Positions 40,171 to 49,013 of a stretch of 64,000 nucleotides of DNA are shown piece by piece. Below the pieces are notes generated by a model, which was given only the letters and a program-made list of their open reading frames with translations, had not been told where the DNA came from and searched no databases. The first letter of the stretch is position 1, and each line of letters opens with the position of its first letter. This DNA comes from Apibacter mensalis (GTDB lineage: Bacteria > Bacteroidota > Bacteroidia > Flavobacteriales > Weeksellaceae). A program made the translations under genes and the position numbers. The stretch is taken from NCBI RefSeq assembly GCF_001418685.1, contig NZ_LIVM01000003.1, positions 62,001-126,000 of the forward strand. The letters run 5' to 3'.

Positions 40171-40773
40171 ATGATTTTTGAAAAAATTTTGGAAGAAATA
40201 AATGATGTAGTGCCTATTTTTAAAGAGGAAAAGGAATATCTAAAATCTATTTTGAAATTTAAAAAGCTAAATAAAAAAGATTTTCTTTTGCATCAAAAAC
40301 AGGTTGAAGATAACTATTATTATGTCCTTTCCGGTTGTTTACGAAGCTATATAAATGATAAGAAAGGATTAGAGCATGTTCTCCAATTTACTTCCAAAGG
40401 TTGGTGGATAGCAGACAATGAAAGTATTTTATATAATCAACCCTCAAAATTCAATATTGTTGCAGACTTAGATACTGAAATACTAATTTTATCAAAAAAA
40501 GCAAAAGAAGAATCCGTTAAAAAATTTCCAAAATTAGAACTTTATTATAATGAGAGCTTAATTCGTTCGGTAATTTTTTTACGCAACCGCTTATACGAAA
40601 TTTTGAGTTTATCTGCGGAGGAAAGATATAGAAATTTTTGTATAATGTTCCCCGAATTAAAAAATTCAATTTCGCAAAAACATATCGCCTCATACATTGG
40701 CATTACTCCGGAATTTTTCAGTGCCATGAAAAAGAAATTAAAAAATAGGCAGATTTGCTTTGAAGAATGTTAA
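40171..40773 (+). CDS. Crp/Fnr-family transcriptional regulator
   Basis: This 200-residue protein has an N-terminal cyclic-nucleotide-binding-like beta-roll (about 25-120, including YYYVLSGCLRSYIND and WWIADNESILYNQPS). A C-terminal region has the helix-turn-helix SQKHIASYIGITPEFFSAMKKKL (about 168-190). It lacks the phosphate-binding RxS motif of cAMP-responsive CRP and the Fnr cysteines, so the ligand, if any, is unknown. This type is frequent in Bacteroidota as a single-gene regulator. Confidence 0.85.
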   Translation: MIFEKILEEINDVVPIFKEEKEYLKSILKFKKLNKKDFLLHQKQVEDNYYYVLSGCLRSYINDKKGLEHVLQFTSKGWWIADNESILYNQPSKFNIVADLDTEILILSKKAKEESVKKFPKLELYYNESLIRSVIFLRNRLYEILSLSAEERYRNFCIMFPELKNSISQKHIASYIGITPEFFSAMKKKLKNRQICFEEC

Positions 40774-40876
40774 TTAATACAATTAAACTTTTAATATTAG
40801 ATAATAAATATATCAATTTAAAAAAAGGCAGTCAAAGTTATTTGATAAAATAATCTATTTATTTTAAATTTACCCT

Positions 40877-41275
40877 ATGGACATAGTGAAATATTGCATT
40901 TTGTTATTGGAAGAAGCCAATCAAGTTACTTTACCTTCCTTTGGCAAATTTGAACTGAAATTTAATTCCGTTAAAAAGGATAAGGATACCTATCAAATCC
41001 TCCCTCCCTCCTATTCACTTTATTTTACTCAGCAACACAATTTAAATGATACTTGCTTAGCTGATGTAATTGCTGAGTTGAAACCTACAGATATTGAAAA
41101 AGCAAAAGAATTGGTTTATCAAACAATCAGTGGATGGAAAACTATTTTAAAAACTCATCAATATTTAAACATTGAAAATTTGGGTATATTTACTGCTGAA
41201 AAAGAAAAGATTATTTTCAATTTAAGCGAAAATAGTTTTACCACCTATAAAAATTTTGGTTTACCTCCTCTATAA
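40877..41275 (+). CDS. HU-CCDC81-type domain protein, no SPOR domain
   Basis: This 132-residue protein has two HU-like modules: LLLEEANQVTLPSFGKFEL, ILPPSYSLYFTQQHNLND and IAELKPTDIEKAKELV, then LNIENLGIFTA, IIFNLSENSF and a C-terminal YKNFGLPPL. This resembles the paired bacterial HU-CCDC81 domains. In Bacteroidota these are usually followed by a transmembrane segment and a C-terminal SPOR peptidoglycan-binding domain. Here the protein ends right after the HU part and no helix or SPOR follows. It may be naturally short or the surviving part of a longer gene. Confidence 0.6.
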   Translation: MDIVKYCILLLEEANQVTLPSFGKFELKFNSVKKDKDTYQILPPSYSLYFTQQHNLNDTCLADVIAELKPTDIEKAKELVYQTISGWKTILKTHQYLNIENLGIFTAEKEKIIFNLSENSFTTYKNFGLPPL

Positions 41276-41821
41276 TTGAATTAAAACTCATGAAAACTAA
41301 ACTCCATACGGTTTAAAAAACGTAATGACGACCATAGTGCTCACTAATGAAACAGATGCCTATAATTGTTTGAGTGGAAATTTGCTTTTTTTAATGAATC
41401 GTACATATACCACATTACTGCTCAAAGATAGGAATGTGCCAAAGTAGTAACCGAGTCCATTAATTATCTCTTATTTTCATGATGTATTCCTTTACACAAA
41501 ATCCCAGAAACAATTATAAAATTTTCAAAAACTTACTTGAGTTTAATTATGGAAATATTTTATTAATACATGGGAAAATAATGTAATAAATTTTACTAAA
41601 ACAAAAAATAATAATGAAATTTATACTTTTTTAACATTAAATGAATTCATAAAGCCTGAAAAATTTTGAATTTAGTTTCAGAAACCGATAAAAAAATAGT
41701 AAAACATACCGGAGGCCTTTATACGATGGAATTATCTTTACTATTTTCCAAAAGAATTATTACGACAGATACCACTGAATTCAAGAAGATGTTTGAAGTT
41801 TAAAAGGGATATTAATAGAGT
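41276..41821 (+). pseudogene. Gene debris between the HU-CCDC81 gene and lpxH
   Basis: About 545 bp without an intact gene but with protein-like fragments on the plus strand. One of 39 residues begins MTTIVLTNETDAYNCLSGNL (around 41323-41445). One of about 45 residues includes KKIVKHTGGLYTMELSLLF and FKKMFEV before a stop near 41803. The base composition is less AT-rich than in neighbouring spacers. I do not recognise the family. Confidence 0.35.
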
Positions 41822-42607
41822 TTACTTAAAAGTTTGTAAATGTAAATTCCCCCTGTCGAAAACTGCATAAGTATAATAAGTAACCCAATCTCCTAAATTT
41901 ACATAATGGCTGTTTTTATCTTTGCCAATTAGTAGATCCATGGGTAAATGACGATGTCCATAAACAAAATAATCGTAATGTTTTTCAATTAGCTTTTCTT
42001 TAGAAAATACAATCAGCCATTCATGATCTTCTCCTAAGAATTTTATATCTTCCTCTCCGCTTATTAATTTATTCTTTCTTGATAAGTAATTACCTAAAGC
42101 AACTCCTATATCCGGATGCAACCATCTGAAAAACCATCTAGCAACAGGGTTCGTGAAAAGTTTTTTCATTCTTTTATACCCTTGATCTCCAGGTCCTAAT
42201 CCATCTCCATGTGCAACAAAAAAACTTTTGTTATTAATGATAAATGTTTGTTCCTCAATAAAAATTGTTACAGCTAATTCTTTTTGAAGATAATCTCTCA
42301 TCCATAAATCATGATTACCGGTAAAAAAATATATTTTAACGCCAGAATCTGATAGCTCTGCCAACTTCCCTAATACTCGAACAAATCCTTTAGGTACAAC
42401 TGTTTTATATTCATGCCAAAAATCGAATAAATCTCCTAACAGAAACAGTATTTGAGCGTCATGTTTAATCTGCTCTAAAAAATTTACAAAAATTTTTTCT
42501 CTTTCTCTAGATGATATAACATTAGGAGCCCCTAAATGCTGATCTGAGGTAAAATAAGCTTTTTTCCCTGGTATCAATTTAATTTCTATTGGTCTTCCCT
42601 TATCCAT
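41822..42607 (-). CDS. lpxH: UDP-2,3-diacylglucosamine diphosphatase (LpxH-like)
   Basis: This 261-residue calcineurin-like metallophosphoesterase has the signature blocks FTSDQHLGAP, LGDLFDFWHEY, TGNHDLWM, AHGDGLGPGDQGYKRM and YGHRHLP. LpxH hydrolyses UDP-2,3-diacylglucosamine to lipid X in lipid A synthesis at the inner membrane. The gene overlaps queD by 22 bp and is probably translated from the same mRNA. A generic metallophosphoesterase is the only alternative; the LpxH-specific blocks argue against it. Confidence 0.88.
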   Translation of the reverse strand: MDKGRPIEIKLIPGKKAYFTSDQHLGAPNVISSREREKIFVNFLEQIKHDAQILFLLGDLFDFWHEYKTVVPKGFVRVLGKLAELSDSGVKIYFFTGNHDLWMRDYLQKELAVTIFIEEQTFIINNKSFFVAHGDGLGPGDQGYKRMKKLFTNPVARWFFRWLHPDIGVALGNYLSRKNKLISGEEDIKFLGEDHEWLIVFSKEKLIEKHYDYFVYGHRHLPMDLLIGKDKNSHYVNLGDWVTYYTYAVFDRGNLHLQTFK

Positions 42608-43029
42608 TCACCATATGAGGTTTCGGTTTCGTATAATTTAAGCTTCGCTAAAATAATATTCTCAGGAAGTTCCAATTGTATCTTATCGGCAAAATCCATC
42701 AACATATTCTCACATGTAGGCTGATAATTCATAAATATAACTTTATGACCTTGATTTTGCAATTGCTCTCCTAATTTTTTATGTTCTGTTTGAGCATTCA
42801 AAATAATGGCATGATCTAAGGGATTTATAATTAATTTTTTTACAATAGACTTTAAATCTCCAAAATCCATAACCATTCCATTTTTAACATGATGTATATC
42901 GTTGCAAGGTTCTCCTTTAACGGTAACATATAATTTATAAGAATGGCCATGAATGTTCTTACATTTACCATCATATCCCCACAGAGCATGTGCTGTTTCA
43001 AATGTAAATATTTTAGTCAGCCTTATCAC
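42586..43029 (-). CDS. queD: 6-carboxytetrahydropterin synthase (QueD/PTPS family)
   Basis: This 147-residue member of the 6-pyruvoyl-tetrahydropterin synthase family has zinc histidines in TFETAHAL and NIHGHSYKL, catalytic Cys in GKCKNIHGH, GMVMDFGDLK and the PLDHAIILN motif. In bacteria this enzyme makes 6-carboxytetrahydropterin for queuosine tRNA modification. The C-terminal KLYETETSYGEW is typical. It overlaps lpxH by 22 bp and is divergent from comF, sharing a palindromic promoter region. Confidence 0.92.
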   Translation of the reverse strand: MIRLTKIFTFETAHALWGYDGKCKNIHGHSYKLYVTVKGEPCNDIHHVKNGMVMDFGDLKSIVKKLIINPLDHAIILNAQTEHKKLGEQLQNQGHKVIFMNYQPTCENMLMDFADKIQLELPENIILAKLKLYETETSYGEWIREDQ

Positions 43030-43046
43030 AATTATATAAATTTGTT

Positions 43047-43086
43047 TATCTTTGGCAAAGATAATTTAAAATTACTCATGTGGCAA
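43047..43086. promoter_or_regulatory. Palindromic divergent promoter for queD and comF
   Basis: The perfect palindrome TATCTTTG-G-CAAAGATA (43047-43063) gives a consensus -7 box on each strand. For queD, a minus-strand TTG at 43086-43084 sits 20 bp from its box, an ideal promoter with the start near 43049. For comF only a weak TTA is found at about -33, with the start near 43061. Confidence 0.65.
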
Positions 43087-43749
43087 GAAATACTCTCCAC
43101 ACTGTTTCCTAATAGATGTATTGGTTGTGAAACAATTATTCCTTCATCACAACAATATTTATGTGAGATATGTAAAGCTAATTTACCATTTACATATATC
43201 CCCTTTAACGATACAAATATTATTCACAATCAAATAAATAATTCCGTAAAAATAAAATTTGCTTCTTCTTTATTATTTTTTTCAAAAGAGAATGTAACTC
43301 GACAATTGATTCATCATTTAAAATATAAAAATAAACCTGAAATTGGTTCCTGGTTAGCTGAAATATGGTTTATGCAAAATGAAGGCAATCCTTATTTGAA
43401 AGACATAAAAACCATTATTCCGGTTCCTATTCATCCGAAAAGATATAAAAAAAGAAGCTATAATCAAATCATGCTCTGCTGTCAAAAACTGGCAACTTTG
43501 TTACATTGTAATCTTGATGAACATTTACTCCAACGAGTTTCTCATACGGAATCTCAAACACAATCGAGTAAAGAAAAGCGTTTAAAAAAAATGAAAAATG
43601 CTTTTAAAAGAAATTCTAAAAGTTCCGATCACTATTTATTAGTTGACGATGTCTTAACAACAGGAGCTACTTTAATTGCTTGTACTCAAGAACTTATAAA
43701 AACAAAAAATTCCCAAGTAAGTATTTTTACTTTAGCTGCAACTATATAA
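43078..43749 (+). CDS. comF: ComF-family phosphoribosyltransferase-like protein
   Basis: This 223-residue protein has an N-terminal four-cysteine zinc-finger-like segment (RCIGCETII and YLCEICKANL) and a C-terminal PRTase-type domain with IPVPIHPKRYKKRSYNQ and the PRPP loop LLVDDVLTTGATL. ComF proteins act in DNA uptake in naturally competent bacteria; the exact reaction is unknown. I chose the ATG at 43078 (MWQEILSTLFPNRCIGC) because upstream in-frame sequence lies inside the divergent queD gene and before the predicted promoter. Confidence 0.9.
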   Translation: MWQEILSTLFPNRCIGCETIIPSSQQYLCEICKANLPFTYIPFNDTNIIHNQINNSVKIKFASSLLFFSKENVTRQLIHHLKYKNKPEIGSWLAEIWFMQNEGNPYLKDIKTIIPVPIHPKRYKKRSYNQIMLCCQKLATLLHCNLDEHLLQRVSHTESQTQSSKEKRLKKMKNAFKRNSKSSDHYLLVDDVLTTGATLIACTQELIKTKNSQVSIFTLAATI

Positions 43750-43965
43750 AATAAAAATTCTGAATAAATGAATAAATCCGTTTTTATCAAACTTTTTAAA
43801 GATAAGATAACTTAAAATTATCCTTATTCACAAATAAAAATTAAAATAATTAAATAAAAAGTTGTAAATAATAAAAGTTTGTATTAATTTTATACATTAA
43901 TTTTTAATGTTTAAAACTATTCTTTTGTCAAGAAAAATTTCGTATATTTATTATTATAATTGCTT

Positions 43966-44319
43966 ATGAAGAAATTTTTATTTTTTATTACATTACTTTT
44001 TACAATTAACCTGGTTACGGCAAAAAACTTACCAGCAAATTTTTTAATGAAGTTTTATTTGCAAGAGCAACCTTATACAAAATCAAAATTGTATCCTAAC
44101 CCGGCTGTAAATTTTATATTGGTAAAGAATTCAAGTTCATATACAATTAATAACATTTCTGTCCTGTCGATGGTTGGCACCAATTTAATTAATAAGGATA
44201 TAACAGGTTCCAATCTTAATCATGAAATTAATATTTCCAAACTTCCAACAGGGCGATATTTTGTAAAGGTCACTTATTCCGACGGAAGCAGAGAAATACT
44301 TACTCTTATCAAGCTATAA
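43966..44319 (+). CDS. Small secreted protein made almost only of a T9SS type A sorting domain
   Basis: This 117-residue protein has a signal peptide (MKKFLFFITLLFTINLVTA), a short linker and a T9SS type A C-terminal sorting domain beginning LYPNPAVNFILVKNSS and ending INISKLPTGRYFVKVTYSDG...LIKL. There is almost no passenger between them. I chose ATG 43966 over TTG 43960. It implies the cell has a type IX secretion system and exports this protein to the surface. The function is unknown. Confidence 0.85.
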   Translation: MKKFLFFITLLFTINLVTAKNLPANFLMKFYLQEQPYTKSKLYPNPAVNFILVKNSSSYTINNISVLSMVGTNLINKDITGSNLNHEINISKLPTGRYFVKVTYSDGSREILTLIKL

Positions 44320-44511
44320 ACTAAGGTTTTATTTGCTTTCAACCTTAATTTCTATTTGGCATATTAATTGACCTTAATACATGTACAAACTTTAGAGGTT
44401 ACAACATTTCTTATTAATAATCAATACTATACCCAATTAATATTTACAAAATGTAATTTACTTTTTCTAGATATCTGAAAGTTTGTCATTAAATTTTTAA
44501 TACGAAATATT

Positions 44512-46917
44512 ATGAAGTTCGACATATTGTCATTAGATCAAGTTATGCAAAATGATGGAGAATTTATTCCCTTATTAAGCCAGGATGAGGAAGATAAAAT
44601 GATGAATGAAACTTTTCCTACGGTTTTACCCTTACTACCGGTAAAAAATGTAGTGTTATTCCCCGGGGTGGTTATACCCATTACTGCCGGAAGAAACAAA
44701 TCCATAAATTTATTACAAGAAGCGCAGCAAAGTGATAAAATAATAGCAGTTATTACACAAAAGGATGTTAATGCGGATAATCCGTCTATTAATGATATGT
44801 ACACTGTGGGCACTATAGGTAAAATATTAAAATTACTTAAAATGCCCGATGGAAGTATTATGGTAATTATTCAAGGAATACGAAAATTTTCAATCAATAA
44901 TATACTTGAAGAAGAGCCTTATTTAAAAGCAGAAGTTACTTTACTGGAAGATAAAAGGAAAGTTTCCAATAAAAACAAAGAACATTTTAATGTATTGCTG
45001 GAAAGCCTGCGTGAGACTGCAATTAAAATTATCAATGAAAATCCGGCAATTCCCTCAGATGCTTCTTTTGCAATTAAGAATATTGAAGGCAGCTCGTTAT
45101 TGGTTAATTTTGTAGCTTCAAATCTTGATTTACCTATAATCAAAAAGCAGGAATTATTAGAGGTTAACAATTTATTAGATCGTGCTTCCGAAACTTTAAA
45201 GCACCTGAACTTTGAGCTTCAAAAAATAACTTTAAAAAATTCTATTCAAGACAAAGTCAATACTGATCTCAGCAAACAACAACGTGAATATTTTCTTCAC
45301 CAGCAAATGAAAACCATTCAGGAAGAACTGGGAGGTGTTTCTTACGAAGCTGAGATACAAGAAATGAAAGAAAAGGCTTCGAAAAAAAAATGGAACAAAA
45401 CAATAAATGAACATTTTGAAAAAGAGCTTAATCGATTGGTTCGTATGAATCCACAAACACCTGACTACGGTGTTCAGAGGAATTATTTGGAATTGATGTT
45501 GGATTTACCTTGGGAAAAATATTCTAAGGATAATTTTGATATAAATCATGCTGAAAAAGTTCTAAATAAAGATCATTTCGGATTAGAAGATGTTAAGGAA
45601 CGAATCTTAGAATATCTTGCGGTTTTAAAACTCAAAGGAGATATGAAATCTCCTATAATTTGCTTATATGGTCCTCCCGGTGTAGGTAAAACCTCTTTAG
45701 GTAAATCCATAGCATCTGCTTTAGGAAGAAAATACATTCGTATATCCTTGGGAGGTCTGCATGATGAATCGGAAATAAGAGGACACCGTAAAACTTATAT
45801 TGGTGCCATGCCGGGTAGAATCATTCAATCCATTAAAAAGGCAGGATTTTCAAATCCCGTTGTTGTTTTGGATGAAATAGATAAAATTAGCTCCAGCGGA
45901 CACGGTGACCCTTCTTCAGCATTACTTGAAGTATTAGATCCTGAGCAAAACAGTACCTTTCACGATAATTTCCTTGATGTAGATTACGACTTATCCAAAG
46001 TATTATTTATTGCTACTGCTAATAATTTAGCCACCATACAACCTGCTTTATTGGACAGAATGGAAATTATTGATATATCCGGATATACCGTTGAAGAAAA
46101 AGTAGAAATTTCCTATAAATATCTTTTACCTAAGCAAATTCTTGAACATGGACTCAATAAAAAGGATATTTCTATAAGCAAAAAAGAATTGGAATTTATC
46201 ATTCAAGCGTATACACGAGAATCCGGAGTTAGAGGACTGGAAAGGAAAATTTCGAAAATTGTCAGGAATATTGCCTTACAAATTGCCCGTAATATTGAAT
46301 ACACCAAAAAGTTAAATCAAAATAAAATTATTGAAATCCTTGGACCGCCTATGATGCCGGAAACTTCAGAAACTAATAAAGTTCCCGGAGTCGTTACCGG
46401 GTTAGCCTGGACTCAGGTTGGTGGAGATATTCTTTTTATTGAAAGCATTCTATCTAAAGGTAAAGGAAATTTATCGATGACCGGAAACTTAGGCAATGTT
46501 ATGAAAGAATCTGCTACTATTGCTTTGGAATATATTAAATCTAACTATAAACAGTTTCATATCGATCCTCTCAAGATTGAAGAAAGCAATATCCATATCC
46601 ATGTACCTGAAGGAGCAACTCCAAAAGACGGTCCTTCCGCCGGCATAGCGATGCTAACTTCACTCGTTTCTTCATTTACCGGTAAAAAAGTTAAGTCTAA
46701 GTGGGCAATGACCGGAGAAATTACTTTACGAGGTAAAGTTCTCCCTGTAGGTGGTATAAAAGAAAAAATTTTAGCAGCTAAACGTGCCGGTATTACAGAT
46801 GTGATACTCTGTGAAGAAAATAAAAAAGATATTGAAAAAATAAATCCCGATTATATTAAAGGCTTACGAATACATTATGTAACTCAAATGTCTGAAGTGA
46901 TTGACTTAGCCCTATAA
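44512..46917 (+). CDS. lon: ATP-dependent protease La (Lon)
   Basis: This 801-residue Lon protease degrades misfolded and regulatory proteins in the cytosol. It has an N-terminal LON substrate-binding domain (about 40-240), an AAA+ module with Walker A GPPGVGKTSLGKS and Walker B VVVLDEIDKI, and a C-terminal protease domain with catalytic S709 (PKDGPSAGIAML) and K752 (GGIKEKILAAKRAG). The Ser-Lys spacing of 43 equals that of E. coli Lon. Confidence 0.98.
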   Translation: MKFDILSLDQVMQNDGEFIPLLSQDEEDKMMNETFPTVLPLLPVKNVVLFPGVVIPITAGRNKSINLLQEAQQSDKIIAVITQKDVNADNPSINDMYTVGTIGKILKLLKMPDGSIMVIIQGIRKFSINNILEEEPYLKAEVTLLEDKRKVSNKNKEHFNVLLESLRETAIKIINENPAIPSDASFAIKNIEGSSLLVNFVASNLDLPIIKKQELLEVNNLLDRASETLKHLNFELQKITLKNSIQDKVNTDLSKQQREYFLHQQMKTIQEELGGVSYEAEIQEMKEKASKKKWNKTINEHFEKELNRLVRMNPQTPDYGVQRNYLELMLDLPWEKYSKDNFDINHAEKVLNKDHFGLEDVKERILEYLAVLKLKGDMKSPIICLYGPPGVGKTSLGKSIASALGRKYIRISLGGLHDESEIRGHRKTYIGAMPGRIIQSIKKAGFSNPVVVLDEIDKISSSGHGDPSSALLEVLDPEQNSTFHDNFLDVDYDLSKVLFIATANNLATIQPALLDRMEIIDISGYTVEEKVEISYKYLLPKQILEHGLNKKDISISKKELEFIIQAYTRESGVRGLERKISKIVRNIALQIARNIEYTKKLNQNKIIEILGPPMMPETSETNKVPGVVTGLAWTQVGGDILFIESILSKGKGNLSMTGNLGNVMKESATIALEYIKSNYKQFHIDPLKIEESNIHIHVPEGATPKDGPSAGIAMLTSLVSSFTGKKVKSKWAMTGEITLRGKVLPVGGIKEKILAAKRAGITDVILCEENKKDIEKINPDYIKGLRIHYVTQMSEVIDLAL

Positions 46918-46938
46918 TAAAATGTAAACAAAGAAACA

Positions 46939-46967
46939 TAAGCCTGATTTTTAATCAGGCTTTTTGT
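46939..46967 (+). terminator. Intrinsic terminator after lon
   Basis: AAGCCTGAT / ATCAGGCTT stem with a TTTTA-type loop, followed by TTTTTG. It lies 22 bp after the stop. Confidence 0.85.
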
Positions 46968-47148
46968 TTATCTATCTTTATATTAATTCATTTTATATAC
47001 TATAATTATCTAATTTAAAAAGATCCCGCCATCAATAAAAAGATAATTTATAAATTTTATTTCCTTATGTTATTACCTAAAAAAATAAGATTGTAGGAAA
47101 TATATAAGCCTTAACCCCAACTATTTTATTTTGTTTAACTTTGAAAGT

Positions 47149-48951
47149 ATGAAAATAAAAGATATTAAAAATTCGTACCATTTTCTTATAAATAAAGAGA
47201 ATAAAACTGTACAATCATTAAAAAAAAAGATATTTATTGTTGCTGCAGTAAGATTAGCGGTAGTACTGTTGGCTGCCATACTTTGTATATTTACATGGAA
47301 AAACAGTTATCTTACCGGTGGAATTATTTTTATATTTTTTTTCCTTTTTATTTTATTGTTAAAATTACATCAAAAACTATTTTATAAAAAAAATTATTCG
47401 GAAACCTTACTAACATTGGCAGAAAATGAATGTAAAGCACTTAATTACGATTTTTCTTCTTTTAAAGGAGCACCGGAATATATATCAGCAGAACACAGCT
47501 TCAGCTATGATTTAGATTTGTTTGGCGATCGATCCCTTTTCCAGGCCATCAATCGAACCTGCACCCCTCAAGGTGAACAATTTCTTGCCCTTCAATTTAT
47601 TTCTCCTGTTTTAGAAAAAAAAACTATATTAGAAAATCAGGAAAGCATCCAAGAATTAGCCTTCAAACAAGAATGGGTAAATCATTTTAGAGTTTTAGGT
47701 ACCTTAAATAAAAATTCCGATAAAAAGGAAGACCGTTTTTCTCAAATTTTTTCCAATACATTTTTATTATATAAAAATAAATTCTGGGAAATTATAATAT
47801 ACCTTATACCATGCTTGTATTTCAGTTTACTATTGCTTACAGCCTTCCACATAGTATCTGCTTTATATTTGATTCCTTTATGGATCATAACCTTTTCAAT
47901 CAACACTTATGCGGGTAGGCACGTAAATCGAATAGTTCACCAATTAAATAATAAAACGGATATTTTATCTACCTATACCTCACTTTTTAAAACCATAGAA
48001 GATCAAAATTTTAAAAGCAAATTATTGAAAAAACATCAAAATATCCTTAAGAAGGGAACACCTGCTTCCGTAGCCATTCATAAGCTAGAGCGATATTATT
48101 CTCATTTAAATATGGGTTTGGCTTATCCCATGACTTTATTTTTTAATCCTGTTTTATGTTGGAGTGTACGTTATTCCATTCAAATAGAAAAATGGATAAA
48201 TACATATAATAACCATTTGCCTGATTGGTTTGATTCTCTTTCTCGTTTCGACGCCTGGTGTTCTCTTTCTACTTATGCATATACGCATCCCGACTATTGC
48301 TATCCTAAAATAAATACCGAACATTTTATATTTGAAGGTAAGGAATTGGGACATCCTTTACTTAACCGTTCTGCTTGTGTAACTAATGATGTTAAAATTT
48401 CAAAAGAAAAGTTTTTCTTAGTAATTACCGGAGCTAACATGGCAGGTAAAAGTACTTATCTAAGAACTATAGGAGTTAATTATATACTGGCTTGTATCGG
48501 AGCACCGGTCTATGCAAAGTCTTTAGAAATTTTCCCGGGAAATTTGGTTACCAATTTAAGAACTACAGATTCATTAGTTGATCATGAATCTTATTTCTTC
48601 TCTGAGTTGAAACGATTGAAGATGATTATAGATAGGTTAAGATCCGGAGAACATTTATTTATAATCTTAGATGAAATTTTAAAAGGAACTAATTCGGAAG
48701 ATAAGCAAAAGGGGTCTTTGGCTCTTATGAAGCAGCTTATTTCCTTAAAGGGTAATGGAATTATTGCTACTCATGATTTAGTAGTAGGAACCTTAGAGAC
48801 GGCCTATCCGGATAATATAAAGAACTATCGTTTTGAAGCAGAAATTTTACAAGATGAGCTATGGTTTGATTATAAATTAAAAGAAGGAATAGCTCAAAAT
48901 ATGAATGCCACTTTTTTAATGAAAAAAATGGGTATTACCGGTATTGAATAA
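47149..48951 (+). CDS. Membrane-anchored MutS-family ATPase
   Basis: This protein of about 600 residues has two hydrophobic hairpins (roughly residues 25-75 and 205-260) and a C-terminal MutS-type ABC ATPase: Walker A ITGANMAGKSTYLRTIG, signature region DSLVDHESYFFSELKR, Walker B LFIILDEILKGTN and the H-loop ATHD. It lacks MutS mismatch-recognition domains I and II, so it is not the canonical repair protein. Such MutS-like proteins with membrane helices are common in Bacteroidota and uncharacterised. The ATG at 47149 is chosen over TTG 47131. A TAACTTTG box at 47136-47143 would put the transcript start at or next to this ATG. Confidence 0.85.
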   Translation: MKIKDIKNSYHFLINKENKTVQSLKKKIFIVAAVRLAVVLLAAILCIFTWKNSYLTGGIIFIFFFLFILLLKLHQKLFYKKNYSETLLTLAENECKALNYDFSSFKGAPEYISAEHSFSYDLDLFGDRSLFQAINRTCTPQGEQFLALQFISPVLEKKTILENQESIQELAFKQEWVNHFRVLGTLNKNSDKKEDRFSQIFSNTFLLYKNKFWEIIIYLIPCLYFSLLLLTAFHIVSALYLIPLWIITFSINTYAGRHVNRIVHQLNNKTDILSTYTSLFKTIEDQNFKSKLLKKHQNILKKGTPASVAIHKLERYYSHLNMGLAYPMTLFFNPVLCWSVRYSIQIEKWINTYNNHLPDWFDSLSRFDAWCSLSTYAYTHPDYCYPKINTEHFIFEGKELGHPLLNRSACVTNDVKISKEKFFLVITGANMAGKSTYLRTIGVNYILACIGAPVYAKSLEIFPGNLVTNLRTTDSLVDHESYFFSELKRLKMIIDRLRSGEHLFIILDEILKGTNSEDKQKGSLALMKQLISLKGNGIIATHDLVVGTLETAYPDNIKNYRFEAEILQDELWFDYKLKEGIAQNMNATFLMKKMGITGIE

Positions 48952-48983
48952 AAAATACCTGCCGGTATGGCAGGTATTTATAT
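48951..48983. terminator. Hairpin between the MutS-like gene and the minus-strand secreted-protein operon
   Basis: Arms AAATACCTGCC / GGCAGGTATTT around GGTAT form a strong hairpin with A/T-rich flanks on both sides. It lies between convergent genes and probably terminates both. Confidence 0.75.
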
Positions 48984-49013
48984 ATAAAAAATACTAGTAT
49001 ATAGATATTTTCA

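Noticed and set aside
42943-43077. Upstream 45-codon extension of comF
   Set aside because: It overlaps the divergent queD gene and the predicted promoter; the ATG at 43078 gives a normal ComF N-terminus.
47149-48951. Canonical mismatch-repair MutS
   Set aside because: It has membrane helices and lacks the MutS N-terminal mismatch-binding domains; only the ATPase part is shared.
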